Source of the DNA: Serripes groenlandicus
Taxonomy: Eukaryota > Mollusca > Bivalvia > Cardiida > Cardiidae
Reading direction: 5' to 3'
Length of the DNA stretch: 64,000 nucleotides
NCBI GenBank assembly: GCA_031761405.1
Contig: JASEVX010000010.1
Span: 9,148,554 to 9,212,553 of the forward strand
Made by a program: the position numbers and the translations under genes. Positions 11,111 through 22,193 of the stretch are shown here, piece after piece. The stretch's first letter is position 1; the number at the start of each line of letters is the position of its first letter. The notes below the pieces were generated by a model. That model saw nothing but the letters and a program-made list of their open reading frames with translations, ran no database searches and was not told the origin of the DNA.

Positions 11111-11470
11111 CTGTTTTCTATTTTTTAAAAAGATATTTTCCATATTTTTGATAATTTGTTTATAATGTCATCTCGTGCATATATATATGTTGTATATGAC
11201 CCGGGGAAAGGCTCAATAGACCAACTTTATCCCAGCAACTCGAGCTCTACGCCTTTTCCTGATATAATATGTTGGCAAATTCGTATCATCTGAGGAATTT
11301 CAAGATATGATAATTTTTAATTTTGTGACAGAGTATTAATATATGCGTTAAAGTTGAGCAATGTATTTTTTTCTCACAATGTTTCGAAAAATTTCAAGGC
11401 GTCAAATGCATTCAAAGTTTGTGCATAAAATCATTGAGGGGACTGTCTCACATTTTTCAAATAATTGATT

Positions 11471-11750
11471 AATTTGGGTTTTACGCCGTTTTCAATCATT
11501 TGTCAGACATATCACGACGGCCAGCTCTCCTACTCATGTGTTTCCTGGCTTTCTCACACCAGTATCCCACACTACAGACTTTCCAAGCAACTGGCTGCTT
11601 TACAACATATCTCATTATCTCATTGATGGAAGAAGAATGACGCTTTTCACAGTGACATTTGTCAAACTTCGGAAAGAATGCTGGCGGAGCTAGAATTCGA
11701 ACTCACAACCCGAGGATTGATATCCCGCGTCGCTACCGACTCAGCTATTA
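11471..11750 (-). mobile_element. SINE type A
   Basis: On the minus strand it has the tRNA-like head, the GACAAATGTCACTGTGA middle and the GAAAACGGCGTAAAACCC tail, as at 35486-35768. The head is decayed. Confidence 0.75.
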
Positions 11751-11777
11751 ATTATACTTTAGCAGTATGCGTAGACC

Positions 11778-12040
11778 ATTTTTCAGACAAATCACGGCTG
11801 CCATTTCACCTACTCATGTGTTTCCGGGCTTTCTCAAACAAGTACTCCACACAACAGATTTTCAAAGCAACTGTCTGTTTTTCAACATGGGCTGCTAGCC
11901 CTTTGGTCAAAGAAGAATGACGGTTGTCAAGGTGACGTTTGTCAAACGTCAGAACGAATTCTGGCCGAACTGGGATTCGAACTCACAATCCCTAGATTGA
12001 CAACCCGTGTCGCTAACGATTGAGCTAGCGCCACCCGGCA
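11778..12040 (-). mobile_element. SINE type A, second adjacent copy
   Basis: Same order of modules as the neighbouring copy. Its tRNA-like head ends near GCTAGCGCCACCCGG and the 3' tail is clipped. Confidence 0.7.
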
Positions 12041-12211
12041 CTTTTTTTTAATTAAATACAATAACATGTTTGTTTTGTTAATTCCACTTTAGCAGTATGT
12101 GTATGCCCTGTTCAGTTTTAAGATATTTTGTTTAGTTTGCAATGAATCTCGTTAAGGTCAGACATAAACTTCGCTGCAGTAGCAAATCGAACAGCGAAGT
12201 ATATTGACTAG

Positions 12212-12486
12212 GGTTTTAACGCCGTTGTCAACACTTTATCAGTTACATCACGGCCATTTCACCTACTCATGTGTTTCCTGGTTTTCTTACACTCAACATA
12301 ACTTTACTTTCCAAGCAATTGGCTGCTTTTTCACATAGACAATTTGTCCATTGGTGGACGACGAATGACGCTTGTCACAGTGCCTTTATTCTGACGTCCG
12401 GAAGAATGTTTGCCGAACTGCGGTTCCTAACTAACAACCCCTCGATGGACAGCCCGCGTCGCTACCGACTAAGCTACCGGGGCTCA
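12212..12486 (-). mobile_element. SINE type A, third copy of the cluster
   Basis: Head AGCCCCGGTAGCTTAGTCGG on the minus strand, with tail GACAACGGCGTTAAAACCC. Three type-A copies within 1 kb lie in the same orientation. Confidence 0.75.
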
Positions 12487-12639
12487 ACCAGCGAAGTAGA
12501 TGAATGTGGTTTTAATGAGGTAGGTCTACTATCAGTTAACATATCGTCGGTAACTACATGAAAGGGTTTTAAGTTTTAACAAAGACGATGTATATTGCTG
12601 GTTCGATTTATAGTCGCTTACGGATCACAAGGATATATA

Positions 12640-12866
12640 GTTATCCCTTTCCGACATATGGCTTATATGTAGCAGACGACTTTAAAAACATCTGATTAAA
12701 ATATAGTTTAACCCTAAAAATAAAAGTTTAAACATTGAATAGAGTTGAAAACATTGTGGCAAAAAAAGAAAATGTCCATTATGAGAATTTTCTTCTTTTG
12801 CCACAATGTTTTCAAATTTTGAAGCTGCAGCAACTGTCTATACTAGTATGGGGTAAAGGGTTATAG
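12640..12866 (+). mobile_element. TTAA miniature element, family 1 (decayed ends)
   Basis: Terminal CCCTTTCCGACATA and GGGGTAAAGGGTTA enclose the family-1 interior with the central GTCCATTATGAGAAT region and CTTCTTTTGCCACAATGTTT. The target sites are mutated. Confidence 0.65.
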
Positions 12867-13724
12867 AATATAATGACAGACAATCATCAACTAATTATCA
12901 ATATTTGTATTATCTGATTAATTTATACATCAATACATAAAATATATATAAACAATAACATGATAAAGGTTACTTTATATTTAAATGAAACAAGCTTGTA
13001 CATTGTTTTAGATTTTTAGATATGATTAAAACACAAACTCTGAATTACAGATCTTCAAGTCGGAGATTAAGGTCTTGCGAGGGAGCTGTTGGTTCCAGAC
13101 TAACGTTACTTTTTCGGCGATAGCTGTTTGACCTCAGTTTTAACCTAGATGTTAAACAAATGATCTAGATTGTAGACCAATCAAATGCTGTATTTTATGA
13201 ATAATGTCGAAGAAATAAAGGAAATGAAACGTTTTGATTGGTTCATAGTTAAGTTGGCGATCCTACGAGAGGTACTAATAAAATGAAGATTTAAAATGAA
13301 ATGTTCTGCATAGTAACTTGTAATTGTTTTCCTTAAGAAATAAATTTCAGTGAAAAAAAATCAGTGAAAACGTATGAAATATGATAATTAAGAGCAATTT
13401 TTTTTTTTTTTTGAAACATGATAAGTTTTCATTTATTTATCATCAATTGCTTATTGATACTTATATACCTCTTTGGAGCCTCGTGTAATCTCCAGTCATG
13501 TGGCGTATTCTCGGCCTTGATAATCTATTTATAGAAACTGAAGCTGGATGGAGATGCCGATTAGCCTTTAGTAAACACATAGATTATTGCGCAAATTTTA
13601 TAATTCTTAGTGTTTTCTCATTTTGATCGCCGTTTATCATTTTTAAAGATATTTAATATTTCTTGTTTGTATTCACATTATTTTAAACCTTTGTTTCACC
13701 AATTTACTTCACTCTTTTATCTTT
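12867..13724. other. Non-coding stretch
   Basis: AT-rich sequence containing a run of T at 13400-13412. I see no exon or recognised element. Confidence 0.4.
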
Positions 13725-13938
13725 ACCGTGTAGACGCAACTGCAGCAATGACCCTTGCGAATGTTGTGGAAAAAAGGGGTTTTGTAGCTCACAGTTAGTA
13801 ATTAAACTTTCTGCCATTATTTTTTCAATTCTTATCATAATACTATATCACCATTTATTGAGATTTTTGAATTATTTCCTTGATGTCTTTAAAGTCGTTC
13901 GTTTGCTGCAGATTTGTTGAATGTGGGAAAGTGTAACT
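13725..13938 (+). mobile_element. TTAA miniature element, family 1 (partial)
   Basis: GTGTAGACGCAACTGCAGCA at the left and TTTGCTGCAGATTTGTTGAA then GTGGGAAAGTGTAAC at the right mark a family-1 copy. It lies 72 bp past the stop codon of the claudin-like gene, and a minus-strand AATAAA (13854-13859) inside it could serve as that gene's polyadenylation signal. Confidence 0.55.
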
Positions 13939-14009
13939 AAGTCAACAGAGTATTTGTAAAGTTCTTGTTATTTCACAAAAACGTTCTTGTCAAAGTTTTC
14001 AATTTCTTT

Positions 14010-17000
14010 CTAATCGTCTTCCAAGACATGTTCGAAGTAATCGATTTCGTTTTCATGCCTTGTCATGACATCATATCCGGTTTCGTCTGTTTCAATGACA
14101 TCACTTTCGTTGCCCTTGTCAACACTGGTACCGTCAACATCAGCAGCTTCATCCTGGGATATCCCTTCTGACGGACAGTCCTCGTCTTTTGTCTCTGTAT
14201 GATAGTCAGAATCTTCAGCTGAAATAATGGATAAACCCTTTCCCACATACAACAATTCTGCAGCAGACGACTTTGAAAACATTGTGACAAAAACCTAACA
14301 AAATGTCCATAAAAGATAGCTTAATTGTTAAATAAAGTTGAAAATATCGTGGCCAAAGGTGAAATTGCTCATCAAGAGCAATTTTACCTTTGGCCACACT
14401 TTTTTCATAGGTCTGCTGCTATTGCGTCTGCAGGTGGGAAACGGTTAAGAAAATGTCGATTATTTATGCGGGGAAACTATTACGGAACTAATTAAGCCGC
14501 GTCACTCGAAAACTGACATTCTAAAAAAGGGTTTGAAAATGATCGTACAGTTTGATTCGGTCACAAGCGTACTCAATGTGTCCAAGGACGTTTTTAATAA
14601 ACTTGTGGCGGGGAAAAGGGAAGATCCTGATTAGAACGCGCTGAGCAGCTTGTTGATCTTGATTCGCTAGTGACGAAGTCCCGAAGGTATACATTTTCGT
14701 GTGAATTGGATCTTTTGGCTGATAAACACATACGTGCAGGAAATCAGTGAAATACATGTACTTTAAGGGATGTTTGTTTATTTATTTCTATTTAGTTCAA
14801 TACGTCGCAACCTCTCTAGAGCAACATTTTCCGGAGGCAAATACATGTATATGTCCTAGAGAGGAGAGGTTAGTATTTACCATGATAGAAACGCATTCTG
14901 TCACCTCTGAAAACGACCAATATTGAAAAAACTGTAGGAAATGGAGGAATTGCTCTTTTTACCCTCAATGTTGCTCACTTTCTCTCCGAACGTACGAACT
15001 ATTTTGTCCATACTGTTGCTTAAAAGGGCTGTTTGCTCTACAGATAGTACCGTAATGGGAGGTTACTCTATACACTTAAATAACGTTAATATGTGTCGAA
15101 TTGTATTGTGTGTATGTTCTTTAACGCCATAACTACCATTCTTAAAGTCTTTGGAATAAACCGATCGCGGAATAAACCGATCGCGGAATAAGCCCTGGTC
15201 TCCCTTACCCGAGGGGGACGCTCTAACCACTTCAACGGAGACGGCTATTAACCCTTTCCCACATATAAACATAATACAAACTATGCGGCAGACGACATTG
15301 AAAACATCATTGCAAAAGCATGGAATATATCCATAAATAAAAGTATAAATATTGAATAGAGTTTTGGTATCATTGTGTCAAAAGGAGAAAATGCTCATTA
15401 CGAACGAGACGGCTATTAACCCTTTCCCACATACAACAAATCTTCGTCAGACGCCATTGAAAACATCTTTGCAAACATATGGAATATCTCCATAAATGAA
15501 GCTATTGAATAGAGTTGAAATCATTGAAGCAAAAGGAGAAATTGCTCATTATGTGCAATGTCTCCTTTGGCCACAATGTTTTTTTCGGTGCAGCCATTAG
15601 GAGCGGCTTTCAACTGGATTTCCTGAAATAAGGTAATGAGAGAACTAAATAGGGAGGATTGAACTCCGCCATAACAGCTTAATTGTCATAAAGAGCTGTT
15701 GTCTAACGCTATTCAACACTTAACCCTTTCCCTCATACGACAATTCTGCAGTAGACGACTTTGAACATATTTTGTCAACAAATATAAAATCTCTATAATT
15801 GAATGGATAACCTATGACCAAAAGTAGAAAACATTGTTGCAAAAGGAGAAATTGCTCGATTTGAGCAATTTCTTCTTTTGTCACTATGTTTTCAAAAAGC
15901 CGTCTGCTGCAGAGACGTCAGAAATCGTCTGTATGTGGGAAAGGGTTAACGAACTCGAACTATACCTTCCAGACTGTCCGGTGACTCGCTAACGGTCAGC
16001 GTACTCGACGGTATGGTGATCTTGTTGTTACGCGCCCACTGCACCGGGAGTTCCCGCTTCGTCGTCACGGACCCCTTCTCGGACATACTCAGATCGTATC
16101 TAGTTCCGTCTGGCTTTTGGTGTCGGCAGCCGATGACCATGAAAAGGATCGAGCCTATGACCGATATGATACTTCCACAGCCACACAAGACCACTGACCA
16201 GTGATCAAACAGATCGTGCCGGACGTACGAGTGGACCATGAAGCGGGACATTGGCCGTTGTCTGTGGAATAGCCCACTCAAGTGTTGATGTTGAACGATC
16301 ATGTGGACGACTGGTACCAGCATGACGGCTCCTGTAATACATAAGAACAGTTTCTAGTGATTTGAGGATGGGTACCATTGACTCCCCGGGTTCGCTTTAC
16401 ATGTATTTTCACTTTCCCATATACAAACTAATTTCAACAGTCGATTTTGAAAATATCTGTGGGCGCTTTTCGAGGCAGCCTATTCTAACCAATGCGACGT
16501 TTGTTTGCGAAATTCTGTTTCGCTAAAACATATGCATATACAGCCAAATGGCTATATATATATAAGATGCATTTAAATTGTAATTTAAATTAAATCATTT
16601 TATTTACATGGTTAATTTCGAATTATAGCTTCGCATGAATGATGTTTTACGCCGTTTTCAACATTATTTTAATTCTATCACGGCGTTTCATGGGTAATAT
16701 ACCTGTACTGTCGTTATCATTTAACCTAACACCGTTAGATCAGTCTATCCCCGCAACACTCAGTGCCCAGGACGGCAACTATTACAAGTCCATAACGTCT
16801 TTGGTTTGAACCGAGCGGGGATCGAATCCTGACCCCCCACTCCCAAGGCACCAAGTACACCACCTAGACGGTATAAACTGTTTCAAGCCCAAAATTGGCA
16901 CACGTTGCATCTGCAAACAGTGAAGACGCACATGCGTAATATTAGCCTCCGTTTAGAAAAGCATTTGATAAAGCTTCCAAAATTGTAAGCCGAATTGTTT

Positions 17001-20000
17001 AAATCCCATACTTTGCCACAGGACGCCATATCAACACGGCAACATATCCCTATTCGACTGACTAGGCCCTTTTCTTTCGCCGACGTATCGTTGAACAGTG
17101 CCCCGGCAATTGTATTGACCAGGATTGATGATCTTATGCATATTTACCACATTGAAACAAAAAATTATACCAACCTGAAACAAACATACACAGCAGTGAG
17201 AATACCATACGGGTTCCCTGTCTGGGTTGTGAACAACATGCCGAACTGGCGACCAGCAGTCCAAGTAAACAAATTCCAAGTCCTAGAGAAGCTTCTATGC
17301 GAAACTCGAAAACGTCCTTCTGATCATCTGTGAATTAGATGAGCATATGAAAACCGAATGTATTGTGTTCATTGACAAAGTATACTCGGAGAAGACCAGT
17401 GGTATATGAAATTCATGTTACTAGAATGTAAATGCATATAGCAGATTAGATGCACCTAGCATACGACCTCGCTTACTTGTACTACTGATCCATTTATCCT
17501 GATACCAGCGAGTTAGACGTAATCCTAACCTGGCCACTCTGAACGCTAAGAATGACAGCCATTATTGCCGATTTTAAAGTCTAATCTACTATACGATACA
17601 GATAAAACATGTAATATCGTCCAATAACAGTTCTTAGCCGAAACACCCGTTGGATGAGACTGAAAACAAATTGAATAAGGAGTAGTAAACATATACTATA
17701 AGCCGCATCTTTCAATTTGGGGGCATATTGACCATGTTGTTTGCCCGTTTGGCATCATTGCTAGCAACTTTGACGAGACATTAAAGGGGCTGACTTCCAG
17801 CGTTTTTGTCGAAAATACTAGTGCTATATAGGCGAACAGCGTATGTACAGGCTCATTTGTGTCTTCACTGTATGCAGATACAACAAGACCCCATATATTT
17901 ATGTCCACCCGGGGACAGAAGATGCAGACAATTAACTAGATGTTATTGGTAAGGCATATAAAACAATGCATTATATTATCATATGTGTAATTAAATATAT
18001 TTATGTATATTATATTTTACGCCGTTTTAAACATTATTTCAGTTATATCACGGCGATGATTAATTTATTCATGATCCCTGGGTAAACTAACCAGTACTAG
18101 GATAGAAAATATGCCCTGCCAAAGGGCAATCGACCAGTACCATTGAACCGCGACTGGGAATCGAACTCGGGACGCCCGGATCAAAATCCCCTTCGCTTTA
18201 GCCACTCGGCCACGGCCACGGCGGATTGCTATATGAGCAACTTGAGGTCTTTTAAAATTTACACTCCGCTTTGATGTCATTTAATGAATTTGTTGGCTGG
18301 TGCTGTTGTTCAATCATTGTTGTCAGACTATGTAGTTAGGTATATCTTTAAAGATGGTGCATTATTCGAACGTTTGACACACATTTTACAAATTGTACAG
18401 ACATTCTACGACTACTAATTATCCAGTCTTTGGGAATGTTTCAATGTTCTATTCAGGTTTTCCGAATTCCGAATGGAATGGATTGCGAGTTTACTTGCAT
18501 TCGAAAGAGTTCTTTTGAAACCACACAGTGGAAATCAGGTATATTGTAAAGCTCTAACATATTTTCTATAGATTGCACTTTTGTTTCGTAAACAACTTCC
18601 AGACTTAAGACTTTAAATAATCTTGCGAATGCAGGGTAGATATATAACAGTCGCATCTCTGCGAATTTGGGTCTTAATGCATCTGCGTAGAGTGAAGGCT
18701 CAGCAGTTACATCAGAGTGAGTCTTCTATTAACTGAGAAATTAAAAGATAGTATTCTTGTAAATGGCCAACTAAGCTTAAGTTTGTACATCTGCTTAAAA
18801 GTAAATATACTATTGTGATGAACAGGTTGGCTTAATTTACATGCAATGCTTTGTAATGATATCCCTGTATAACATTCCTATCTACAAGGTCTCAAAAATA
18901 TTTTCAATTTACAATATTTCTCTAATGTGATATAATGTGTGTATTTTGAAAGTTGTTTGTCAGTTAAACCTTTTGACTTTACTTTGTCTTCTATTTCCGA
19001 TTAAGGATGTACTGAACTGAAAAGTGGATTTTTCATAATATTTAACTTTTGTTGTAACATTGTTTTTTTGAAAGTTTGATGTATGTTAAATAAAAAAAAA
19101 ACACAAAAAAGGTAGGGTAGTAGGCTTTATTTTTTGCTAGATCAATTTATGAAAGCCATATGATATGCATTTTTTTGCTATTTTAGCACATGAAAAAATA
19201 ACAAGTTTTCACGCAAATTGCCAATATTTGAAAGATGATATGCTAATTGTTTGTCTTCTTGTGGTTTAAATCTCATTCTGAAGTTATTTTATCCATATCT
19301 TTGGAAGTTCATGTGATACGTTGTAGTTAAACCTAAAAAATAGACACTTTTTTTCCCTAATGAGAACCCATATTTGTCAGGTGTAAGAATAGACAAATTT
19401 AAAACTTTGAAATAAGGGAAAAACATATTTATAATATTTAACTTTTTCTGAAACTTCTTCAGGTTATTGCAATAACTATCATTTATCAAAATTTAAAAAG
19501 GAAAGTATATGTCATTGGGCAATTTTTTTCAGTTTTTCTTGTCTGAATGGCTAAAAAATGTTAAAATATGAATAAATATTTATTTATTTTTCAAACATAA
19601 CTTCAAATGTCATAAAAGTTTTCCAATATTTTCTACTTTTTTTTCAAAACAATATGATACTATAAAAGTTCTAGATTAAAATTGATATATATCGACTTTA
19701 ATATGTACTTTTTACCCAGTTATATTTCTTAATCAAACATGGCTACTGGACAGCGGCTCACGAAAAATTGGAAGGCGCACGTAAAAATTAGGCCCTTTGT
19801 CTAAACCAAATTTAAAGCACTTTGTAACCCTTTTTTTTTTTTTTTTTTTTTAAATTTCAACTTCTCAGTTCAGTACATCCTTAATATGTCATACTGACTT
19901 AAATTCATATTCCGACTAAAATATGGAAGTTCTACGCCGATATGTATTGACATGGTACCAAAGCGTTGTACCATTAAGGCCCAAAAAAGCTAGACGCAGC

Positions 20001-21479
20001 TCATGCATTTTGATTAATCTTTCACTGCCGAATTTCACAAAGTCGACTTTTCCACGGTGAAAATTGGACCATTGTTTGTCCAACAAGAAATGTGGTACAA
20101 AGTAATGTCTTAGGGGCAAACAATGCAGATTTCAGGAGAGACAGCTCGGTATTAGCTGTCTCACCTGAATCTGCATTTTTTGTAAAAGCATTTAATTGCC
20201 TTTGGCAGCGAGAGGGTTAAGGGAAACAATACCAACGTTCATGGCGGCGTAGTGCTTTATATCAGCTTGGCGTTCTAAAACGCCATTAAAGGATAACGTC
20301 ATCAAGTAAGTTGAGGTATTTACCAAGCGTTGATCCGTTTGTTCTGATATACATCGTGCACCATTCAGTGCCCTTGACGCCATCGGTCCCAGTTAACATG
20401 TCCCGGCTGTTCATGCATGCGCGGCCGTACCAAAGACCTGCAGTCACGTGTAGGATCCTTTTCCGAGTTATGAACTTTTCCATCTTCCGCGCTTTGTCCA
20501 TTGTTACCGTATCGGACCCATGGACTGGTTTGGAAGGATTAATCTCGTCGGTCTGTGCTATTTGGTCCTCATACATGTCATATTCCTTATCGAGAAGATT
20601 TGTCGTGTCTTCTTCTGGAAATGAATCGGTCGGATCATCGTCGAGAATAACGTTTTTATCTTTTATCCCGGACAACTTCGTTGTATCTACCGTTGGAATA
20701 TTCTGCGAATTACCCGAACCCGAATCAGCGGTCAAGTCGGGTTTTCCCGGACCGCTGCTTGTTGGAGCACCATTATCCGTCGTATCCGATTCAATTAACT
20801 GTGGAGTATCCTTGTCATGTGTAATGCCTGGAAACAATGTAGGCTCTTTGCCAGCATCGTCCTTTTCACCATGCTTTTCTACAGTGTTAGCAAAATTTGG
20901 TTTTGGGCCATCGTCGTTCTTTTTTTTGGAGGTTTCCACACTGCCTTTATCGTCCGGTTCATCTTTCTGTAAATCACCCGAATCAGCGGGTTTTCCCGGA
21001 CCGCTGCTTGTTGGGGCACCACTATCCGTCGTATCCGATTCAATTAAATGTGGAGTATCCTTGTCATGTGTAATGCCTGGAAACAATGTAGGCTCTTTGC
21101 CAGCATCGTCCTTTTCACCATCCTTTTCTACAGTGTTAGCAAAATTTGGTTTTGGGCCATCGTCTTTTTTTTTATTTGAGGTTTCCACATTGCCTTTATC
21201 GTCCGGTTCATCTTTCTGTAAATCTAAATTCCGCCTTTTTCGCTCTGTACCGTCGCCACTCGAGGTCGGTAATAACACATCAGACATGCCACCCACGTTA
21301 TCAACGGACTCCGAATCAATCAGCATAAACCTTTTACCGTCCAGCTGAAATCCCTTGGCGCCATGGTGAACATTATACTCCCTCACAAACCAGGCCGGGG
21401 ACAGATAGCCGACGGATTGCAAGATGAACGTGACGCAGCATAGGGTGAAAATGACACAGTTCAGTCGTTCTGTTTTCAT
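14010..21479 (-). CDS. PMP22/claudin-like tetraspan protein with giant first loop (four exons)
   Basis: Minus-strand exons 21479-20324, 17327-17175, 16331-15966 and 14218-14010 join in perfect phase (all introns phase 1) to 627 residues. Helix 1 is about 8-27, followed by W30. The superfamily signature G348-L-W350 with C355 and C374 precedes helix 2 (about 399-417), helix 3 (426-449) and helix 4 (482-505). In claudin/PMP22 proteins the W and GLW are normally tens of residues apart; here about 317 lie between. This insert is acidic and low-complexity, carries an RKRR site (80-83) and an 83-residue tandem duplication (87-169, 170-247). The cytosolic tail (506-627) is Ser/Asp/Glu-rich. Such proteins act in cell junctions, myelin-like membranes or as channel subunits; which applies is not visible. 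Reading past the exon-3 donor gives an alternative stop at 15948-15946 (tail VRVR). The start is the only Met preceding helix 1. Confidence 0.82.
14231..14447 (+). mobile_element. TTAA miniature element, family 1, beside a splice acceptor
   Basis: Ends AAACCCTTTCCCACATA and GGTGGGAAACGGTTAA enclose a central AAATTGCTCATCAAGAGCAA palindrome. It sits in intron 3 of the claudin-like gene, its end only about 13 bp upstream (in gene direction) of the exon-4 acceptor. Confidence 0.8.
15249..15592 (+). mobile_element. Two overlapping family-1 elements
   Basis: A first copy starts TTAACCCTTTCCCACATAT. At 15417 the sequence GACGGCTATTAACCCTTTCCC starts again, repeating 15240-15262, so a second copy follows or a segment was duplicated. 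The end after GGCCACAATGTTT is lost. This lies in intron 3 of the claudin-like gene. Confidence 0.65.
15720..15949 (+). mobile_element. TTAA miniature element, family 1, abutting exon 3
   Basis: Complete copy from TTAACCCTTTCCCTCATACG to GTATGTGGGAAAGGGTTAA with a central AAATTGCTCGATTTGAGCAA palindrome. The right-hand TTAA (15946-15949) supplies the alternative TAA stop reached if the exon-3 donor of the claudin-like gene is not used. Confidence 0.88.
16408..16470 (+). repeat. Family-1 element terminal fragment
   Basis: CACTTTCCCATATACAAACT followed by a CAACAGTCGATTTTGAAAAT block matches only the outer family-1 sequence. It lies in intron 2 of the claudin-like gene. Confidence 0.45.
16645..16880 (-). 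mobile_element. SINE type D
   Basis: The 3' module (on plus GTTTTACGCCGTTTTCAACA, then ATCACGGCG) is shared with the other SINEs. The tRNA-like head is different: on minus CCGTCTAGGTGGTGTACTTG, then GGATTCGATCCCCGC. A second copy lies near 63690-63865. Confidence 0.65.
17470..17575 (-). repeat. SINE type C fragment
   Basis: TACTACTGATCCATTTATCC and the following CTGATACCAGCGAGTTAGAC are the inverted middle of a type-C SINE (compare 36560-36690). It lies in intron 1 of the claudin-like gene. Confidence 0.5.
18010..18225 (-). mobile_element. SINE type B
   Basis: Minus-strand head GTGGCCGAGTGGCTAAAGCG with a GTTCGA-type B box and a 3' tail with AAAACGGCGTAAAATA. The middle TCCCTGGGTAAAC/CCAGTACTAGG is diagnostic of type B. 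Intronic. Confidence 0.75.
19001..19884. mobile_element. 884-bp TTAA-flanked non-autonomous element, family 3
   Basis: Left end TTAAGGATGTACTGAACTGA (19001) and right end TCAGTTCAGTACATCCTTAA (19884) are perfect inverted matches over 20 bp including the TTAA. The interior is very AT-rich with poly-A/T runs and no gene. It has the TTAA target signature of piggyBac-type transposition but different termini from families 1 and 2. It sits in intron 1 of the claudin-like gene. Confidence 0.85.
20014..20220. mobile_element. TTAA miniature element, family 2
   Basis: TTAATCTTTCACTGCCGAAT at one end and GGCAGCGAGAGGGTTAA at the other, with a central AGACAGCTCGGTATTAGCTG / CTCACCTGAATCTGCATT palindrome. 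Related copies lie at 41416, 53613 and 55776. It ends about 100 bp downstream of exon 1 of the claudin-like gene. Confidence 0.8.
20735..21221 (-). repeat. 249-bp in-frame tandem duplication in the claudin-like exon 1
   Basis: The block starting TCTTTCTGTAAATC on plus recurs 249 bp away with few differences, encoding two copies of an 83-residue segment that begins LQKDEPDDKG. It keeps the frame, and the high DNA identity suggests a recent duplication. Confidence 0.9.
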
Positions 21480-22009
21480 TTTGGGCGATTTGTTATCACG
21501 CCAGTATCTTTCCGATTAATTTCTGCTTGTGTCCTGTGAATGAAATAATAAATGGAAAAGGTACATTTGTGAACATTTTAGATCCAAATAAACATGTGCT
21601 GAATCTGATCAAGATCTAGCATGTTCAATTATTATACCTCACTTTTTTCTACAATGGTAAAATCCCATTACCCGAAAAAGAGATATTTTGACTATCAGAA
21701 ACATTTTCAACCTTTTTGACACGTGATCAAGCGAAAATTGACTGTCAGGTCATGTGACCGCAGTGATATTTTGAATGTCATATAAGGGCAAATAACTGCT
21801 TCAATATTTTAGCTAAACATCACGTGATTACCTCCCTTATACACATACAGCAGTGACATACATCACTATTCAATGTGTACATAAAAACATCAGACGACAG
21901 GAACTGTCAGCAAGTAAACATGTCTCGATTTGCAAGTATTTCTCTTGATGGACAGAAAGACTCACAAAACTTTTTTATGTACTTAATTTTGTTCGGTATA
22001 ATAAAATAA
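21480..22009. other. 5' flank of the claudin-like gene
   Basis: Likely promoter and 5' UTR side of the minus-strand gene. I find no convincing TATA box, initiator or conserved site. Confidence 0.4.
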
Positions 22010-22142
22010 TATCATATGGCAGCATGTGTGACATTGATATTGTCAACCCTCGAAACAGAATGTCACCCTCGGCTTACGCCTCGGGTGACATTCTGCTCTC
22101 GGGATGACAATATCAATGTCACACATGCTGCCATATGATATT
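22010..22142. repeat. Long near-perfect hairpin (fold-back element)
   Basis: ATATCATATGGCAGCATGTG (22010) is answered by CACATGCTGCCATATGATAT (22142). Pairing continues through TGACATTGATATTGTCA and GAATGTCACC to a short loop around CTCGGCTTACGCCTCGG. Arms are about 55-58 bp. Confidence 0.9.
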
Positions 22143-22193
22143 TATATAGTATTACTTGTACAATATTCTGTAAGTTTACGTATGTAAATAAGA

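Noticed and set aside
14521..14757. Minus-strand frame rich in basic residues as an extra exon of the claudin-like gene
   Set aside because: Exon 3 and exon 4 join directly in phase. This stretch shares sequence with 9815-9870, suggesting a dispersed repeat.
16880..17140. Roughly 80-codon minus-strand frame within intron 2 (Cys-rich)
   Set aside because: Exon 2 joins exon 3 in perfect phase through helix 3, so this stretch is not needed and lacks suitable borders.
17031..17279. Minus-strand 82-codon frame overlapping claudin-like exon 2
   Set aside because: The reading frame that matches splice phase and gives helices 2-3 is a different one. This frame breaks the protein.
20311..21348. 345-codon plus-strand frame opposite claudin-like exon 1
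   Set aside because: It is the antisense shadow of a real minus-strand exon. It has no splice or start support, and its Ser/Gly-rich composition mirrors the complementary codons.
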